A stretch of 34,745 bases of DNA from Cytophagales bacterium (lineage in GTDB: Bacteria > Bacteroidota > Bacteroidia > Cytophagales > Microscillaceae), in assembly GCA_013297825.1 (NCBI GenBank), contig JAAFIN010000019.1:1-34745 (forward strand). Direction: 5' to 3'. This document shows, one piece after another, positions 17,306 through 26,101 of this stretch. The position numbers and the translations under genes are program-made. The notes below the pieces were generated by a model. It was not told the DNA's origin and did no database searches. It was given only the letters and a program-made list of their open reading frames with translations. The stretch's first letter is position 1. Each line of letters begins with the position of its first letter.

Positions 17306-19564
17306 TTATTTTTTTAGGTTTTTAATTTTTTCCACCACATCAAAATTTTCTAATTCATCTTTGCATTTTACAAAATGTTCGTATTTTTTGTAAATGTCAT
17401 CTACAATTTCTTGTTGTTTTTCTTTTGGAATATTCGGAATAGAAATTGTACACAAATCATCAAATCTTAAAGATTGTCGTACTGAGCCAAAAGACCTGTC
17501 TTTGATATTTTGAGCACCTTCTTGGCTTTTTAGATACAAATACACATATTCAGGCAAAAATCTATCATCAATTACTTTAAATGTAACATACATTTTGCTA
17601 ACTGCTAATTTTTTATTTGTGAGATTGATACTCAAAGAACCTGTATTTGCTCTTGAAGGATTATAAGCTATAGATTTATGATTTACAACTTTATAATCTT
17701 CATTTGTTTCAGAGGTTACAGACATAAAAGAATCTCCCCAATAGTCTTCACCACTCAAAATGCCAAAAAAATTATGTTTTGTAACAGTTGCAGTTTCGTG
17801 AAGTTCTTTATTTTTAATTCTTTCCTCTTTTAAAATTTCTTTTAATGAAATGTAATTTTCAGATGTTTCATTAAAATATTTAAACCAAATAAAAGAATAA
17901 TCTTTGCTTTTTAATATTTTTTTGACTTCAATTTCTTTGGTTGCAAAAGAATTATCAAATAAATATTCTTCAATATCATTGATTTTATTGTTTATTTTTC
18001 TTCGTCTTTGTGTCAAAGTAAAACCATCATTTTTGATAATGGTATAACATATTTTTTCAATAGGTTTATTATTAAAACCCTGTAAAACAAGTACAGAGGC
18101 TTTTGCTTCTGTGTATGGTAAAAAAACGCCAGAAGGTAAAGAAATTATTTGTTTGAGCAAATGGTTATCAACTAAAAACTTTCTTAAATTTTTTAATTCT
18201 TTATTATTTAAAATGGATTCAGGAACGATAATGTATGCTCTTGCTATTGGTTTATTATTCAGAGAATTTATAATATGTTGAATGGATTGTGAATTACCAT
18301 TATCACTCAAAAGTGAATAAAAATCTTTAGCAGTTCCTTCCAAATTAAATGGAATGTTAGTAATTACAACATCAAATTTTTCCTTAATAGGATTTAATAA
18401 AGTATCTTGTTGATTTATATTACTGTGTCCATCACCTGTCAAAATCATATTCATTTTTGCAATTCTGGCATTTGAAGATATTTCACTTCCAAAAACTGTG
18501 TTTTCTTTGATGTCTTTTAAAACGGTTTCTGTCAAAAAATTATTTTTTAAAAGTACATCTTTTATATGATTGAATGAAGATATCAGGATTCCTCCTGTTC
18601 CACAAAATGGGTCATATATTTTTTCACCATATTTTGGATTAGCCAATTTCACTAAAAAATTAACAATATGACGTGGCGTAAAATATTCACCTAAATCATT
18701 GTTAGAAGAATTGTATTGTTGTATAAAATACTCAAAAGCATCACCTTTAATGTCTGTTTTTATGCCATTCAAATTAAGTTTATCCAATTTCTCAATGATA
18801 TGTTTCAAAGAAATTGTATCTTTTATAATTAACTTTGTAAAAAGTGTTTTTTCTCCTTTGTTATTAAAAATATTTTCTAATGTTGGAACTACAATATCAT
18901 TGATATATCTTAAAAGTTCCTCGCCTGATTTGTTTTTATAAGTTTCCCATTTGACATATTGAGGTATATTTTCAGCAATAATATCATTACTTTCAGAAAT
19001 TAATTTGAGAAATAAAAGATTTGAAAATTCAAAAAAACGTTCCATTCCTTTTGTGATGCCTGCTTTTCTTAATTTTTGATTGGTAAAAGCAAAAACAGCA
19101 ATCAAATCTTCTTTTGAATTGATAGAAATATTATCATTTATATAATTATTGGTATTTTTTTGAATAAATTTTTTGTAAAAATTTAGTCCTTTTATGGTGT
19201 CAATTTCTAAACCATCTTCTAATAATTCTTCTTGATTTTCAACCCAATAATTTTTTGTTTGAATGCCATCAAATAAAATAATAATTTTAGTACCTAATAT
19301 TTTAGCATAGTTTAATGCTTGTTCTTTTGTTTTTGCCAAATTCATATTTGGTTTTTTGGTTTCCAAAATAATTTCAGGAGAGGCAGAATGTTGGTCTAAA
19401 TACAAACAAAAATCAGGTTTTAGGTTTTTTAATTTTTGTTTATCTTCGTTTGTTTTAGGTTTTTGATGATACACATTTTTATTTATATCATTCACATTGA
19501 TAACCCAACCATTTTGCACCAATAGCTGCTCAACTAAATTTTCAATATCTCGTTCTAATGCCAT
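17306..19564 (-). CDS. Single-chain restriction-modification enzyme (nuclease-N6-MTase-specificity)
   Basis: 752 residues in three parts. Residues 1-140: a PD-(D/E)XK nuclease domain like the HsdR N-terminus, with PD at 50-51 and E-T-K at 68-70 in ILETKKP. Residues 155-550: an HsdM-type N6-adenine methyltransferase with GEYFTPRHIV (292-301), SAM motif I DPFCGTGGIL (318-327) and a motif IV reading NIPF (403-406) instead of the usual NPPF/Y. Residues 555-752: one HsdS-like target-recognition region (YNPSRANTGSLSIN, FGSVRQSLRFDDL, IPNIPKEKQQEI) followed by a helix. No helicase domain is present, so this resembles type IIG enzymes, which both cut and methylate, rather than a type I system. No separate hsdR, hsdS or toxin genes adjoin it. 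A possible promoter lies about 50 bases upstream. The ATG at 19564 begins the nuclease fold. Confidence 0.85.
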   Translation of the reverse strand: MALERDIENLVEQLLVQNGWVINVNDINKNVYHQKPKTNEDKQKLKNLKPDFCLYLDQHSASPEIILETKKPNMNLAKTKEQALNYAKILGTKIIILFDGIQTKNYWVENQEELLEDGLEIDTIKGLNFYKKFIQKNTNNYINDNISINSKEDLIAVFAFTNQKLRKAGITKGMERFFEFSNLLFLKLISESNDIIAENIPQYVKWETYKNKSGEELLRYINDIVVPTLENIFNNKGEKTLFTKLIIKDTISLKHIIEKLDKLNLNGIKTDIKGDAFEYFIQQYNSSNNDLGEYFTPRHIVNFLVKLANPKYGEKIYDPFCGTGGILISSFNHIKDVLLKNNFLTETVLKDIKENTVFGSEISSNARIAKMNMILTGDGHSNINQQDTLLNPIKEKFDVVITNIPFNLEGTAKDFYSLLSDNGNSQSIQHIINSLNNKPIARAYIIVPESILNNKELKNLRKFLVDNHLLKQIISLPSGVFLPYTEAKASVLVLQGFNNKPIEKICYTIIKNDGFTLTQRRRKINNKINDIEEYLFDNSFATKEIEVKKILKSKDYSFIWFKYFNETSENYISLKEILKEERIKNKELHETATVTKHNFFGILSGEDYWGDSFMSVTSETNEDYKVVNHKSIAYNPSRANTGSLSINLTNKKLAVSKMYVTFKVIDDRFLPEYVYLYLKSQEGAQNIKDRSFGSVRQSLRFDDLCTISIPNIPKEKQQEIVDDIYKKYEHFVKCKDELENFDVVEKIKNLKK

Positions 19565-19610
19565 TTTAGTATTAAAATTAAAATTTTCTAATTAAAAATT
19601 AAAATATTAG

Positions 19611-19642
19611 CAAAGTTATATAATTTTTATAATAAATTCACA
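19611..19642 (-). promoter_or_regulatory. Candidate promoter of the restriction-modification gene
   Basis: On the minus strand TGTG (19642-19639), 20 bases, TAACTTTG (19618-19611). The -7 box is a full TAnnTTTG match; the -33 matches three of four. The predicted leader is about 40 bases. Confidence 0.5.
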
Positions 19643-19684
19643 TAAATTTATCAATATATTTGTTTGTTTTTTTAACCTTCCAAA

Positions 19685-19759
19685 AAAAAGCTAGATTGCT
19701 ATGCAATGACAAAGATATTGGCTGTTCCATTCATCATTTATCATTTAATATTTAACATT
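19685..19759. repeat. Mini-element and heptad array running into a coding sequence
   Basis: A degenerate mini-element with GATTGCTATGCAATGAC (19685-19718) leads into the core TGGCTGTTCCATT (19719-19731) and four heptads CATCATT, TATCATT, TAATATT, TAACATT (19732-19759). The last two and a half heptads lie inside the dehydrogenase gene and encode its final residues and stop. Confidence 0.82.
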
Positions 19760-20676
19760 ACTTTAATTTTCCCCACCAGCACCTCATTGATGCGTTGATA
19801 CGATTCATACGTCCAGCCTGCTACGTGAGGCGTAAGAAAAACATTAGGAGAATTTGCCAAAAACTCAAAATCTGCGAGTTGTTGAGGCGTGAGGGTTTCA
19901 AGTTTTTCATTTTCCAAAACATCTAAACCAGCACCTAATATTTTTCCACTTTTCAGGGCATTTACAAGGTCATTTTGGACGATTATTTCGCCTCGTGAGG
20001 TATTGATAAGCCAAATATTATGTTGAAATTTTTGGAAAAAATCTGCATTTACCCAATTTTTATTTTCTTTATTAAGCGGAATATGCAAAGAAATAATGTC
20101 AGCTTTTTGGAAAATAGTATCTAAATCAACTTCTTGGGCATAATTATCTGAATAATTTTTTTTATGTTTGTCAAAAGCCAATATTTCGCACCCAAAACCT
20201 GAAAGACGTTTTGCGACTTCGTGTCCAATATTCCCATAACCAATGATTCCAATGGTTTTATTTTTGATTTCAAAACCACGATTTTCGTATCTAAGCCATT
20301 TTTTTTCAGTAATTTGTTGGTGAGCAACACGCATATTGTTCATAATGCCCAAAAGCAACCCCAATGCGTGTTCAGCCACAGCATCACGGTTGCCTTCAGG
20401 TGCATTACAAAGCACAATATTGCGTTTTTGGATTTCTTCCAAATCCACATTATCCACGCCTGCACCTGCACGTGCAATTATTTTGAGTTTTAGGGCGTGG
20501 TTAAGTAGTTCTGGGTCTATTTTGGTTTTACTCCTAAAAATTAGTCCTTCATAGTCTGAAATTTTTACTAAAATTTCTGCTCTTTTTATGTCAGGAAAAT
20601 AATGACCTTCTATGTGAATACTTGCCAAAAGTGGCAAAATAGAAGGGTGCATATCATCAATGATTAAAAATTTCAA
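19741..20676 (-). CDS. D-3-phosphoglycerate dehydrogenase-like 2-hydroxyacid dehydrogenase
   Basis: A 311-residue short-form NAD-dependent D-2-hydroxyacid dehydrogenase, probably the first step of serine synthesis (3-phosphoglycerate oxidation). ARAGAGVDNVDLEEIQKR and NAPEGNRDAVAEHALGLLL are typical of SerA. The Rossmann loop is IGIIGYGNIGHEVAKRL. Catalytic Arg is in NTSRGEI, the Glu follows in the EKLE region, and the His is in LTPHVAGWT. No ACT domain is attached. The start appears to be TTG: an in-frame TGA lies two codons upstream, and the next ATG (MHPSILP) would remove the first beta strand. That TTG is part of a TTCAAAA-type repeat. The last residues, VMLNIK, and the TGA stop are encoded by heptad repeats. 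Other 2-hydroxyacid substrates cannot be excluded. Confidence 0.85.
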   Translation of the reverse strand: MKFLIIDDMHPSILPLLASIHIEGHYFPDIKRAEILVKISDYEGLIFRSKTKIDPELLNHALKLKIIARAGAGVDNVDLEEIQKRNIVLCNAPEGNRDAVAEHALGLLLGIMNNMRVAHQQITEKKWLRYENRGFEIKNKTIGIIGYGNIGHEVAKRLSGFGCEILAFDKHKKNYSDNYAQEVDLDTIFQKADIISLHIPLNKENKNWVNADFFQKFQHNIWLINTSRGEIIVQNDLVNALKSGKILGAGLDVLENEKLETLTPQQLADFEFLANSPNVFLTPHVAGWTYESYQRINEVLVGKIKVMLNIK

Positions 20677-20753
20677 AATTCAAAAAGTTCAAGGTTTGAG
20701 GTTTAAGGTTAAAAAGTTCAAAAAGTTCAAGGTTCAAAAGTTCAAGGTTTGAT
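20671..20753. repeat. TTCAAAA / AAGGTTT repeat array at a start codon
   Basis: Seven- and eight-base units such as TTCAAAA, AAAGTTC, AAGGTTT, GAGGTTT, AAGGTTC run for about 80 bases. The left end overlaps the TTG start codon of the dehydrogenase gene. It is less regular than the AATNNNN arrays. Confidence 0.75.
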
Positions 20754-20793
20754 TAATATACTTAACACAAAATCAATATTGCATATAATATTT

Positions 20794-21447
20794 CTAATCT
20801 GCTAATATTTTAGAAATTCGGTAAATAATAGAATAGTGTAAAATTTCGTCAACAGATTCGTCACTTATTCCATTTTTTTTGAATTCTGCTTTTGTTTTTT
20901 TATAATCTTCTGTTAATTTATAGGCTTCGAATTGCTTGTATTTGAATAATTCATATTCTTTGTAGTTAAAATCCTTTGCTTTTTTTAAACTGCCATTATC
21001 AATTTCTAAAATTGTATATTCTTCATAAGTGGAACCATATCCCATATGAACGTAATCTATAATTTTCCCTTTTGGAATTATAAAAAGTCCTGTTATCCAA
21101 GTAAGTCTTAGCATCGAACTATCAGGAAAAACATCTGTTAGTACGCTTTTCCATTTAATATTACGCCTTTTTATAGATGTTGTATCTCTATATTGAATTT
21201 CAATATCTTTTAAAAAAAGCTGATTATCTTTTAATTCGAAAGACGCAACATAGCCACGCCACAAACTAGTTGATTCTATTATACTTTTTGGTCTTTTTTC
21301 TGGATATTTTTCAAAATATTCCTCTAATGGATTTAAAAATAACTTATATTCTTTACCATTATAAAATATTTTATCAGGTTCTTGAGCAGTAGCATAAGAC
21401 TTATTTACTAAAAACAAAAATAAAAAAAATGTGATTAATATTTTCAT
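20794..21447 (-). CDS. Secreted protein of unknown function
   Basis: 217 residues with a Sec signal peptide (MKILITFFLFLFLVNKSYA, cleavage before TAQEP). The mature part is mixed alpha/beta, with a repeated pattern of aromatic strands (GYVASFELKDNQLFLKDIEI, WITGLFIIPKGKIIDYVHMG) and a helical, lysine-rich C-terminus. I do not recognise the family. The start ATG is 27 bases downstream of the mini-element at 21475-21533, which therefore lies in its upstream region. It is a single gene with no obvious partner. Confidence 0.7.
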   Translation of the reverse strand: MKILITFFLFLFLVNKSYATAQEPDKIFYNGKEYKLFLNPLEEYFEKYPEKRPKSIIESTSLWRGYVASFELKDNQLFLKDIEIQYRDTTSIKRRNIKWKSVLTDVFPDSSMLRLTWITGLFIIPKGKIIDYVHMGYGSTYEEYTILEIDNGSLKKAKDFNYKEYELFKYKQFEAYKLTEDYKKTKAEFKKNGISDESVDEILHYSIIYRISKILAD

Positions 21448-21474
21448 TGTTTTATTAATAAAAAATAATAAATT

Positions 21475-21587
21475 AATGAAACAGCCAGATTACTACATTA
21501 CTACATAATGATAATATTATTGGCTGTTTCATTTACCATTAAGAATTGGCTGTTTCATTCCTAATTCCTAATTCCTAATTCATAATT
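21475..21587. repeat. Mini-element with perfect 13-base inverted ends plus heptad array
   Basis: AATGAAACAGCCA (21475-21487) and TGGCTGTTTCATT (21521-21533) are exact inverted ends around a 33-base interior. Then come TACCATT, AAGAATT, another core (21547-21559) and heptads CCTAATT three times and CATAATT (21560-21587). The array forms the stop codon of the NYN gene. Confidence 0.9.
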
Positions 21588-22875
21588 ACTCCTCGTCAAA
21601 AACCAGCGTATCGCCCACTGCATTAGCGAGTGTAAAACTGCTGTGGTAATGAGAATCTCTATCAGGCATCGTAACATCATACGCTACATCATCACCTTTT
21701 TCACCACGTTTGATTTTAAAATCCACAATTTCCCCTTCTTTCAACTCGTGAAAGTCAGTATTGAGGAGATTTCGCCAATGAAAGAAAAGATTATTTGGTG
21801 GATAAGTAATAAAACCATAACCATTTTTGAGGCTATGCACACTACTGCGAATAATTCCAAGATTTAGGTCAATCATTACAGGCGACACAGGAGGTGTGGT
21901 AGGAATATGACTGATGGTAGGAATGGTTTGGGCAGATGTAGGAATGGTTTGGATTGGGGTAATAATATTGTTATTATTATTAGGAGCAATATTATTAAAA
22001 TTTTGAGGCTGATTATTCTGTAATTGGTTATTTTGCAGTTGGGTATTTTGTAGTTGATTTTGTACAATATGATTATTTGTAACATTATGAGCCACTACAT
22101 GATTAGTTACTACATTATTAGCAATATTACTAACAAAATTATTATTTTCTGCTATTTTAACAGTTTCAGCATTTACTGATACGTGTTCTTGCACACGTGG
22201 GCGATTAGAATATAAATCTCTTGCAACAAAAAGTCCATTGATAACAGGGTCATTTCTATTTACTTTATTTTCAATGACTTCCTGCATTGGAATTGGATAA
22301 GTAACTTCTTCAAGGAGTTCAATAGAAGTAGTGGTTTTTTTGAGTTTTCCTGTTCTATCATCAGCATATTCAAAATCCCACGCAAGCACCATTACCCTGA
22401 TGCCCAATGTGTTTAGTTTGCGAATAAGAGGTACATAATCACCGTCAGATGCGACAAGAACCACCACATTAAATTTTTTGTAAATTGAAAGTTCAAATGC
22501 TTCCAAAGCGAGCCATACGTCTATACCTTTTTCTTCATATTTCCCTTCTCTATTTTTAAGGGGAAGATAATGCGTTACTACGCCTTCATTCATCAAAATA
22601 TCATCAAATATTCTTTCTGATAATAACTTATTTTGTCCTTCTGCTTCATAAGAGCTTAATCGCCCTCTAAAATAATGTGAATCTACCACTTGACAAAGTC
22701 TGGTATCTGTGTTTTCTGCCTTCGCTACTTGGTGACGTATAAAATCGTGCAAACCTGATACACTTAGGCGTGCTTTGCGAGGGTGTTCATAATTGTAATA
22801 ATTACTAACGTGAAAGAAATAATTTCCGTCATAAAATACCCCAATTCTCATGAGTTTGTTATCAAAATTGACCAT
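21586..22875 (-). CDS. NYN-domain nuclease-like protein fused to a cold-shock domain
   Basis: 429 residues. Residues about 8-190 form a NYN (LabA/DUF88, PIN-like) domain with acidic residues in FYDGNYF (Asp16), EKGIDVWLALEAF (Asp119) and VASDGDYVPLIRKL (Asp144, Asp146), the metal-binding set of this RNase-like fold. Residues about 240-335 are a low-complexity linker rich in Asn, Gln and then Pro/Thr. Residues 338-404 are a cold-shock domain with RNP1-like NGYGFI and RNP2-like LFFHW, expected to bind single-stranded RNA. A short charged tail follows. The likely role is RNA binding and cleavage or turnover in the cytoplasm; the target is unknown. An alternative ATG is at residue 9 (MRIGVFYDG). 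The stop codon lies within a heptad repeat. Confidence 0.85.
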   Translation of the reverse strand: MVNFDNKLMRIGVFYDGNYFFHVSNYYNYEHPRKARLSVSGLHDFIRHQVAKAENTDTRLCQVVDSHYFRGRLSSYEAEGQNKLLSERIFDDILMNEGVVTHYLPLKNREGKYEEKGIDVWLALEAFELSIYKKFNVVVLVASDGDYVPLIRKLNTLGIRVMVLAWDFEYADDRTGKLKKTTTSIELLEEVTYPIPMQEVIENKVNRNDPVINGLFVARDLYSNRPRVQEHVSVNAETVKIAENNNFVSNIANNVVTNHVVAHNVTNNHIVQNQLQNTQLQNNQLQNNQPQNFNNIAPNNNNNIITPIQTIPTSAQTIPTISHIPTTPPVSPVMIDLNLGIIRSSVHSLKNGYGFITYPPNNLFFHWRNLLNTDFHELKEGEIVDFKIKRGEKGDDVAYDVTMPDRDSHYHSSFTLANAVGDTLVFDEE

Positions 22876-23244
22876 CTTGAATAATATAAGTTATAATAAT
22901 TGTAAAAACTATAATTGTAAAAAATTATAATTATAAAAAATTAAAAAATTGTAATAAATGAATTAAAAAATTTTGTCACAAATATTTTGCTAATGTTTTT
23001 CTAAAATTTTTTATTTCGCCTCCAAAATACATATTTTATTTTTAAAAATGAAAAATTGATGTGATTTTTGTTTTGAACATTATCCACAAAAAAAAATTAG
23101 TTATTTTGGTTTTGCAAATGTATCAAAAATTAAAAAAATAACAAAAGTTTCAAAATTTCATAATAGTTGCACGATAGCACAAAAAAAAGCATTTAATCTT
23201 TTTGGATTAAATGCTTTTTTTATTTTCAAATAAGAAAATGAAAA
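22876..23244. other. 369-base gene-free region
   Basis: Very AT-rich DNA between two minus-strand genes. Apart from the terminator at 23182-23221 I see no ORF, repeat array or clear promoter. Confidence 0.6.
23182..23221. terminator. Bidirectional intrinsic terminator
   Basis: Arms 23182-23198 and 23205-23221 are perfect over 17 bases (core GCATTTAATC) with a 6-base loop, an A-run on the left and a T-run on the right. It lies 23 bases downstream of the small lipoprotein gene. Confidence 0.88.
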
Positions 23245-23697
23245 TTATTGAATGCTCAAATCAAATTTATATACTTTTTGACCTGTTTTTGGGCTTGTTA
23301 CTGGTGTTGTAAACATCAATTTGTTATTTTCAAATTTTGCAGTTGATAAAGTACCTGTTGTCCACACAGAAGGTCTGCCTGTTCCAAGTTGGATAACATC
23401 ATTGTTGATAGTAGCAGGACAAGTTACATTGATACCAGCACCACCTGTATCCACATCACCATCATATTTGATAGTTGCTTGTGTGCCATCACCATTGAAA
23501 GCAATGGTAAAAGTCGCAAATTTACCATTTGCATCTGCACCACTTGCATTGTCAGTAATGTTAGGTGATTTAAAGGTTTTACCTTTGATTTGGTCTTGTA
23601 AGGTTGGTGCAGTAGTGGTACCGCCACTATTTTTACAAGAAGTTACAACAAGGAGAAGAAACGCAAAAAGGGAAACGAGGAAAGAAATTTTTTTCAT
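23245..23697 (-). CDS. Small lipoprotein of unknown function
   Basis: 150 residues starting MKKISFLVSLFAFLLLVV then TSC: a type II signal peptide with the lipidated Cys at residue 21. A Gly/Thr-rich tether (KNSGGTTTAPT) leads to a compact domain of about 120 residues rich in beta strands (KFATFTIAFNGDGTQATIKY, KFENNKLMFTTPV). Such small single-domain lipoproteins are common in Bacteroidota; no function can be assigned. The gene is monocistronic, ending at a strong terminator. Confidence 0.8.
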   Translation of the reverse strand: MKKISFLVSLFAFLLLVVTSCKNSGGTTTAPTLQDQIKGKTFKSPNITDNASGADANGKFATFTIAFNGDGTQATIKYDGDVDTGGAGINVTCPATINNDVIQLGTGRPSVWTTGTLSTAKFENNKLMFTTPVTSPKTGQKVYKFDLSIQ

Positions 23698-23863
23698 AGA
23701 GAAATGAGTATGTTGTTGTGTTTAATTAATTGTTTTTTTATTAAAAAATATTGTTTTTAAAATTAAAGTTGTAAGTAATTGCAGAAAATTTATATTTTCC
23801 ACAAAAAAAAGCATTTTTTATTTTTTTTGCAAAAAAATAAAAACTTTTTGTATTTGTTCTCTT

Positions 23864-23883
23864 TTGGGGGTTAGGGGGCTAAA
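23864..23883. repeat. GC-rich GGGGGTTAGGGGGCTAA repeat at a stop codon
   Basis: This is the inverse of the CCCCCTAACCCCC segment at 17242-17268. It contains the TAG stop of the EEP-family gene (23881-23879). Confidence 0.7.
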
Positions 23884-24967
23884 TCTTTTTTCCTAAAAAT
23901 ATAAATACAGGAAAATGGTCACTATATCCTCCCATAAAATTATCACCTACATACGTCCTAAAAGGATAACCTTTGTACTTTCCGCTATCTTGTTTGAGGT
24001 AGTGTGCCATAAACACTTTTGCGGATTTTGGGACATAATGGTATTTACCTTTTTCAGGTTCTGCTACGAGTTCAGGGGTCAAAATTATTTGGTCAAATAT
24101 CTGCCATTTATCAGCGTGGGCAAGTGTTCCCATACCTTGTTTGTGCATTTGATACATTGGATTAAATAGGATTGGCTTTCCGTCTTTGCTCTTGTTGTTA
24201 ATATCTTCTTGTGCTAAAAGGTAATCATAAACACTATTATCCACAGGACAATCATTCAAATCACCCATAACCATTACTTTTGCTTTTGGATTTTTGGCAA
24301 GCAACGAATCCACAATGCTACGTGTGAGTTTTGCTGCTGCGATACGTTTTGGGTCGCTTTTTCTTTCACCGCCACGTCTTGAAGGCCAGTGATTTACAAC
24401 AAAACTTAGTGTATCTTTTTCAAAAAGTCCTGTAACCACAAGTTGGCTGCGTGTTGCAAAATTGGTTTCGGAAGGATATGTAAGTACGTGAGAATTTTGT
24501 GCAATAAATGTAAAATACTCTTTTCTGTAAAGTAGTGCCACATCAACGCCCCTGTGGTCAGGAGAATCTTGGTGTGCAATACCATATTTTTTGCGTTTGA
24601 GGTCTTTGTGATTAACCAAATCCTCCAAAACTTGTTTATTTTCTACCTCGCAAAGTCCCATAATAAGCGGAGCATCTACACCATATTCTTTGCCCATATC
24701 ATTGATAACTTGTGAAAGTTGCCCAAGTTTATACTGATATTTTTGGGTATTCCAACGCTTATTGCCATTTGGAATAAACTCTGTATCTTGTTTTTTTGGG
24801 TCTGAAATGGTATCATATAAGTTTTCCACATTATAAAAACCTATACAAGTGATTTGGTATTGTTCTTTTTTTTTGGCTTCTTTACTTTGCCCCAAAATAT
24901 TATTTGGATTTGTAAGAAAAATACCAAAAAAAAGTACAAAAAAAAGTTTTTTTGTCAAAAAATTCAT
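23879..24967 (-). CDS. Secreted endonuclease/exonuclease/phosphatase family protein
   Basis: From ATG 24967 the protein has 362 residues with a signal peptide (MNFLTKKLFFVLFFGIFL, cleavage after ILG before QS). The more distal TTG at 25012 would add 15 residues in front and is not favoured. The EEP (DNase I-like) fold motifs are all present in order: FYNVENLYD, the metal Glu in CEVEN, DHRGVDVALLYR, the catalytic His in VNHWPSRRGG, GDLNDCPVD and the C-terminal SDHFPVFIF. It is therefore a probable active metal-dependent phosphodiesterase or nuclease exported from the cytoplasm; extracellular DNA or phosphate scavenging is plausible but not shown. The stop codon lies within a GC-rich repeat. 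Confidence 0.9.
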   Translation of the reverse strand: MNFLTKKLFFVLFFGIFLTNPNNILGQSKEAKKKEQYQITCIGFYNVENLYDTISDPKKQDTEFIPNGNKRWNTQKYQYKLGQLSQVINDMGKEYGVDAPLIMGLCEVENKQVLEDLVNHKDLKRKKYGIAHQDSPDHRGVDVALLYRKEYFTFIAQNSHVLTYPSETNFATRSQLVVTGLFEKDTLSFVVNHWPSRRGGERKSDPKRIAAAKLTRSIVDSLLAKNPKAKVMVMGDLNDCPVDNSVYDYLLAQEDINNKSKDGKPILFNPMYQMHKQGMGTLAHADKWQIFDQIILTPELVAEPEKGKYHYVPKSAKVFMAHYLKQDSGKYKGYPFRTYVGDNFMGGYSDHFPVFIFLGKKI

Positions 24968-25255
24968 GTTTTTTTGAAAAGAATTTAAAAGATATTCTAA
25001 AAGTCTTTGCAAAAATACTTGTTTATTCCTTGAAAATCACAAATTTTTAGATGTTTTTTTTGTTAATTTTTTTGAAATCCTATTTTTTTAAAATAACAAA
25101 TATCAAAAACTTTTGTTTTTGCCCAAAATTTTTAATTTCAACTAAAAATTTCATTTTTTTGTTTTTAATTTTCCAAAAAATATACAATTATTTTGAATAA
25201 AATGCAGGTGATAAATAATTTATTTTTGTTATTTAGATATTACAAAACAAAAATT

Positions 25256-26101
25256 TTATTTTCGCACAGAAAATTTACCTTTATTTGCTTGCCAATCCAA
25301 ATAAATAATATCTTGAGGATAATTTTTAATTTTATCTGCCCAAAAAGCATCAGGGTATTCTATAAAATCTCTTTTATCACGACACGCTAAAATAGTAGTA
25401 CCATATTCAGGAAGTTTGAAATGCATATTTTTTATATCTATCCCCAAAAATACATCTGTGGAATAAAAGATTCTTTCTGCTCCATATTGAGGATGTGTAT
25501 AGGTAAAAGAATTGTTCCACATATTTTTCTCATAATCTAAAAGAACCACCTGTAAATAGGAAGCATTAACAAAAATAAAATTTTGTCCTTGATTTGTGCT
25601 AAAAATACACATTTGATTTTTATGTGCAAATTTTTGATGTTCTTTTCCTTTTATTTCACGATAATCATAAAATTCTAAATATCCTTGTGGAAGATTTTGA
25701 TATATGAGCCTATCTTGATAAAATTTAGGATGCATTTTTATTTCGTTATTTGTATCTTGTTTCCAATCATCTTGACTAAAAATAAAAACAGGGAATAACC
25801 TTTTATAATAATACAAAATATTTTTTTCTGTAGGGGTAGACAAATAGTCTTTATCCAAGTGATAAACTATAGATGCACAATCAGCATTGTTACAATGATA
25901 GTATTGGTATTTAACCTTGTTGTTGGTATCATTTATTACTTGTTCAGACTCTTTTGCGAAAGTTTCATTTTTAGGTTTTATTTCAATTCTATTATTTTTT
26001 GATGTATCAATTTTATCATTTTTTGACATTTGTGGCTTGTCGCAAGATAAAATTACCAAAATAATAACCATATAAAATGAAATATTTTGTAATTTTCTCA
26101 T
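25256..26101 (-). CDS. Putative lipoprotein of unknown function
   Basis: 281 residues. MRKLQNISFYMVIILVILSC is a type II signal peptide ending in the lipobox Cys at residue 20. A Lys/Asn-rich linker (about 21-60) leads to a globular domain of about 220 residues with many aromatic residues (YQYYHCNNADCASIVYHLD, GYLEFYDYREIKGKEHQKF). The pair of cysteines in CNNADC could form a disulfide. No family is recognised. A -7-like TAACTTTG box lies at 26155-26148 on the minus strand, about 50 bases from the ATG, but without a matching -33. Confidence 0.7.
   Translation of the reverse strand: MRKLQNISFYMVIILVILSCDKPQMSKNDKIDTSKNNRIEIKPKNETFAKESEQVINDTNNKVKYQYYHCNNADCASIVYHLDKDYLSTPTEKNILYYYKRLFPVFIFSQDDWKQDTNNEIKMHPKFYQDRLIYQNLPQGYLEFYDYREIKGKEHQKFAHKNQMCIFSTNQGQNFIFVNASYLQVVLLDYEKNMWNNSFTYTHPQYGAERIFYSTDVFLGIDIKNMHFKLPEYGTTILACRDKRDFIEYPDAFWADKIKNYPQDIIYLDWQANKGKFSVRK

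Noticed and set aside
17306-19564. Complete type I restriction system or other multi-gene defence island
   Set aside because: No helicase subunit, separate specificity gene or other defence gene adjoins it; only the single fused protein is supported.
24968-25012. Upstream TTG start for the EEP-family protein
   Set aside because: The ATG at 24967 gives a normal signal peptide; the extension does not.
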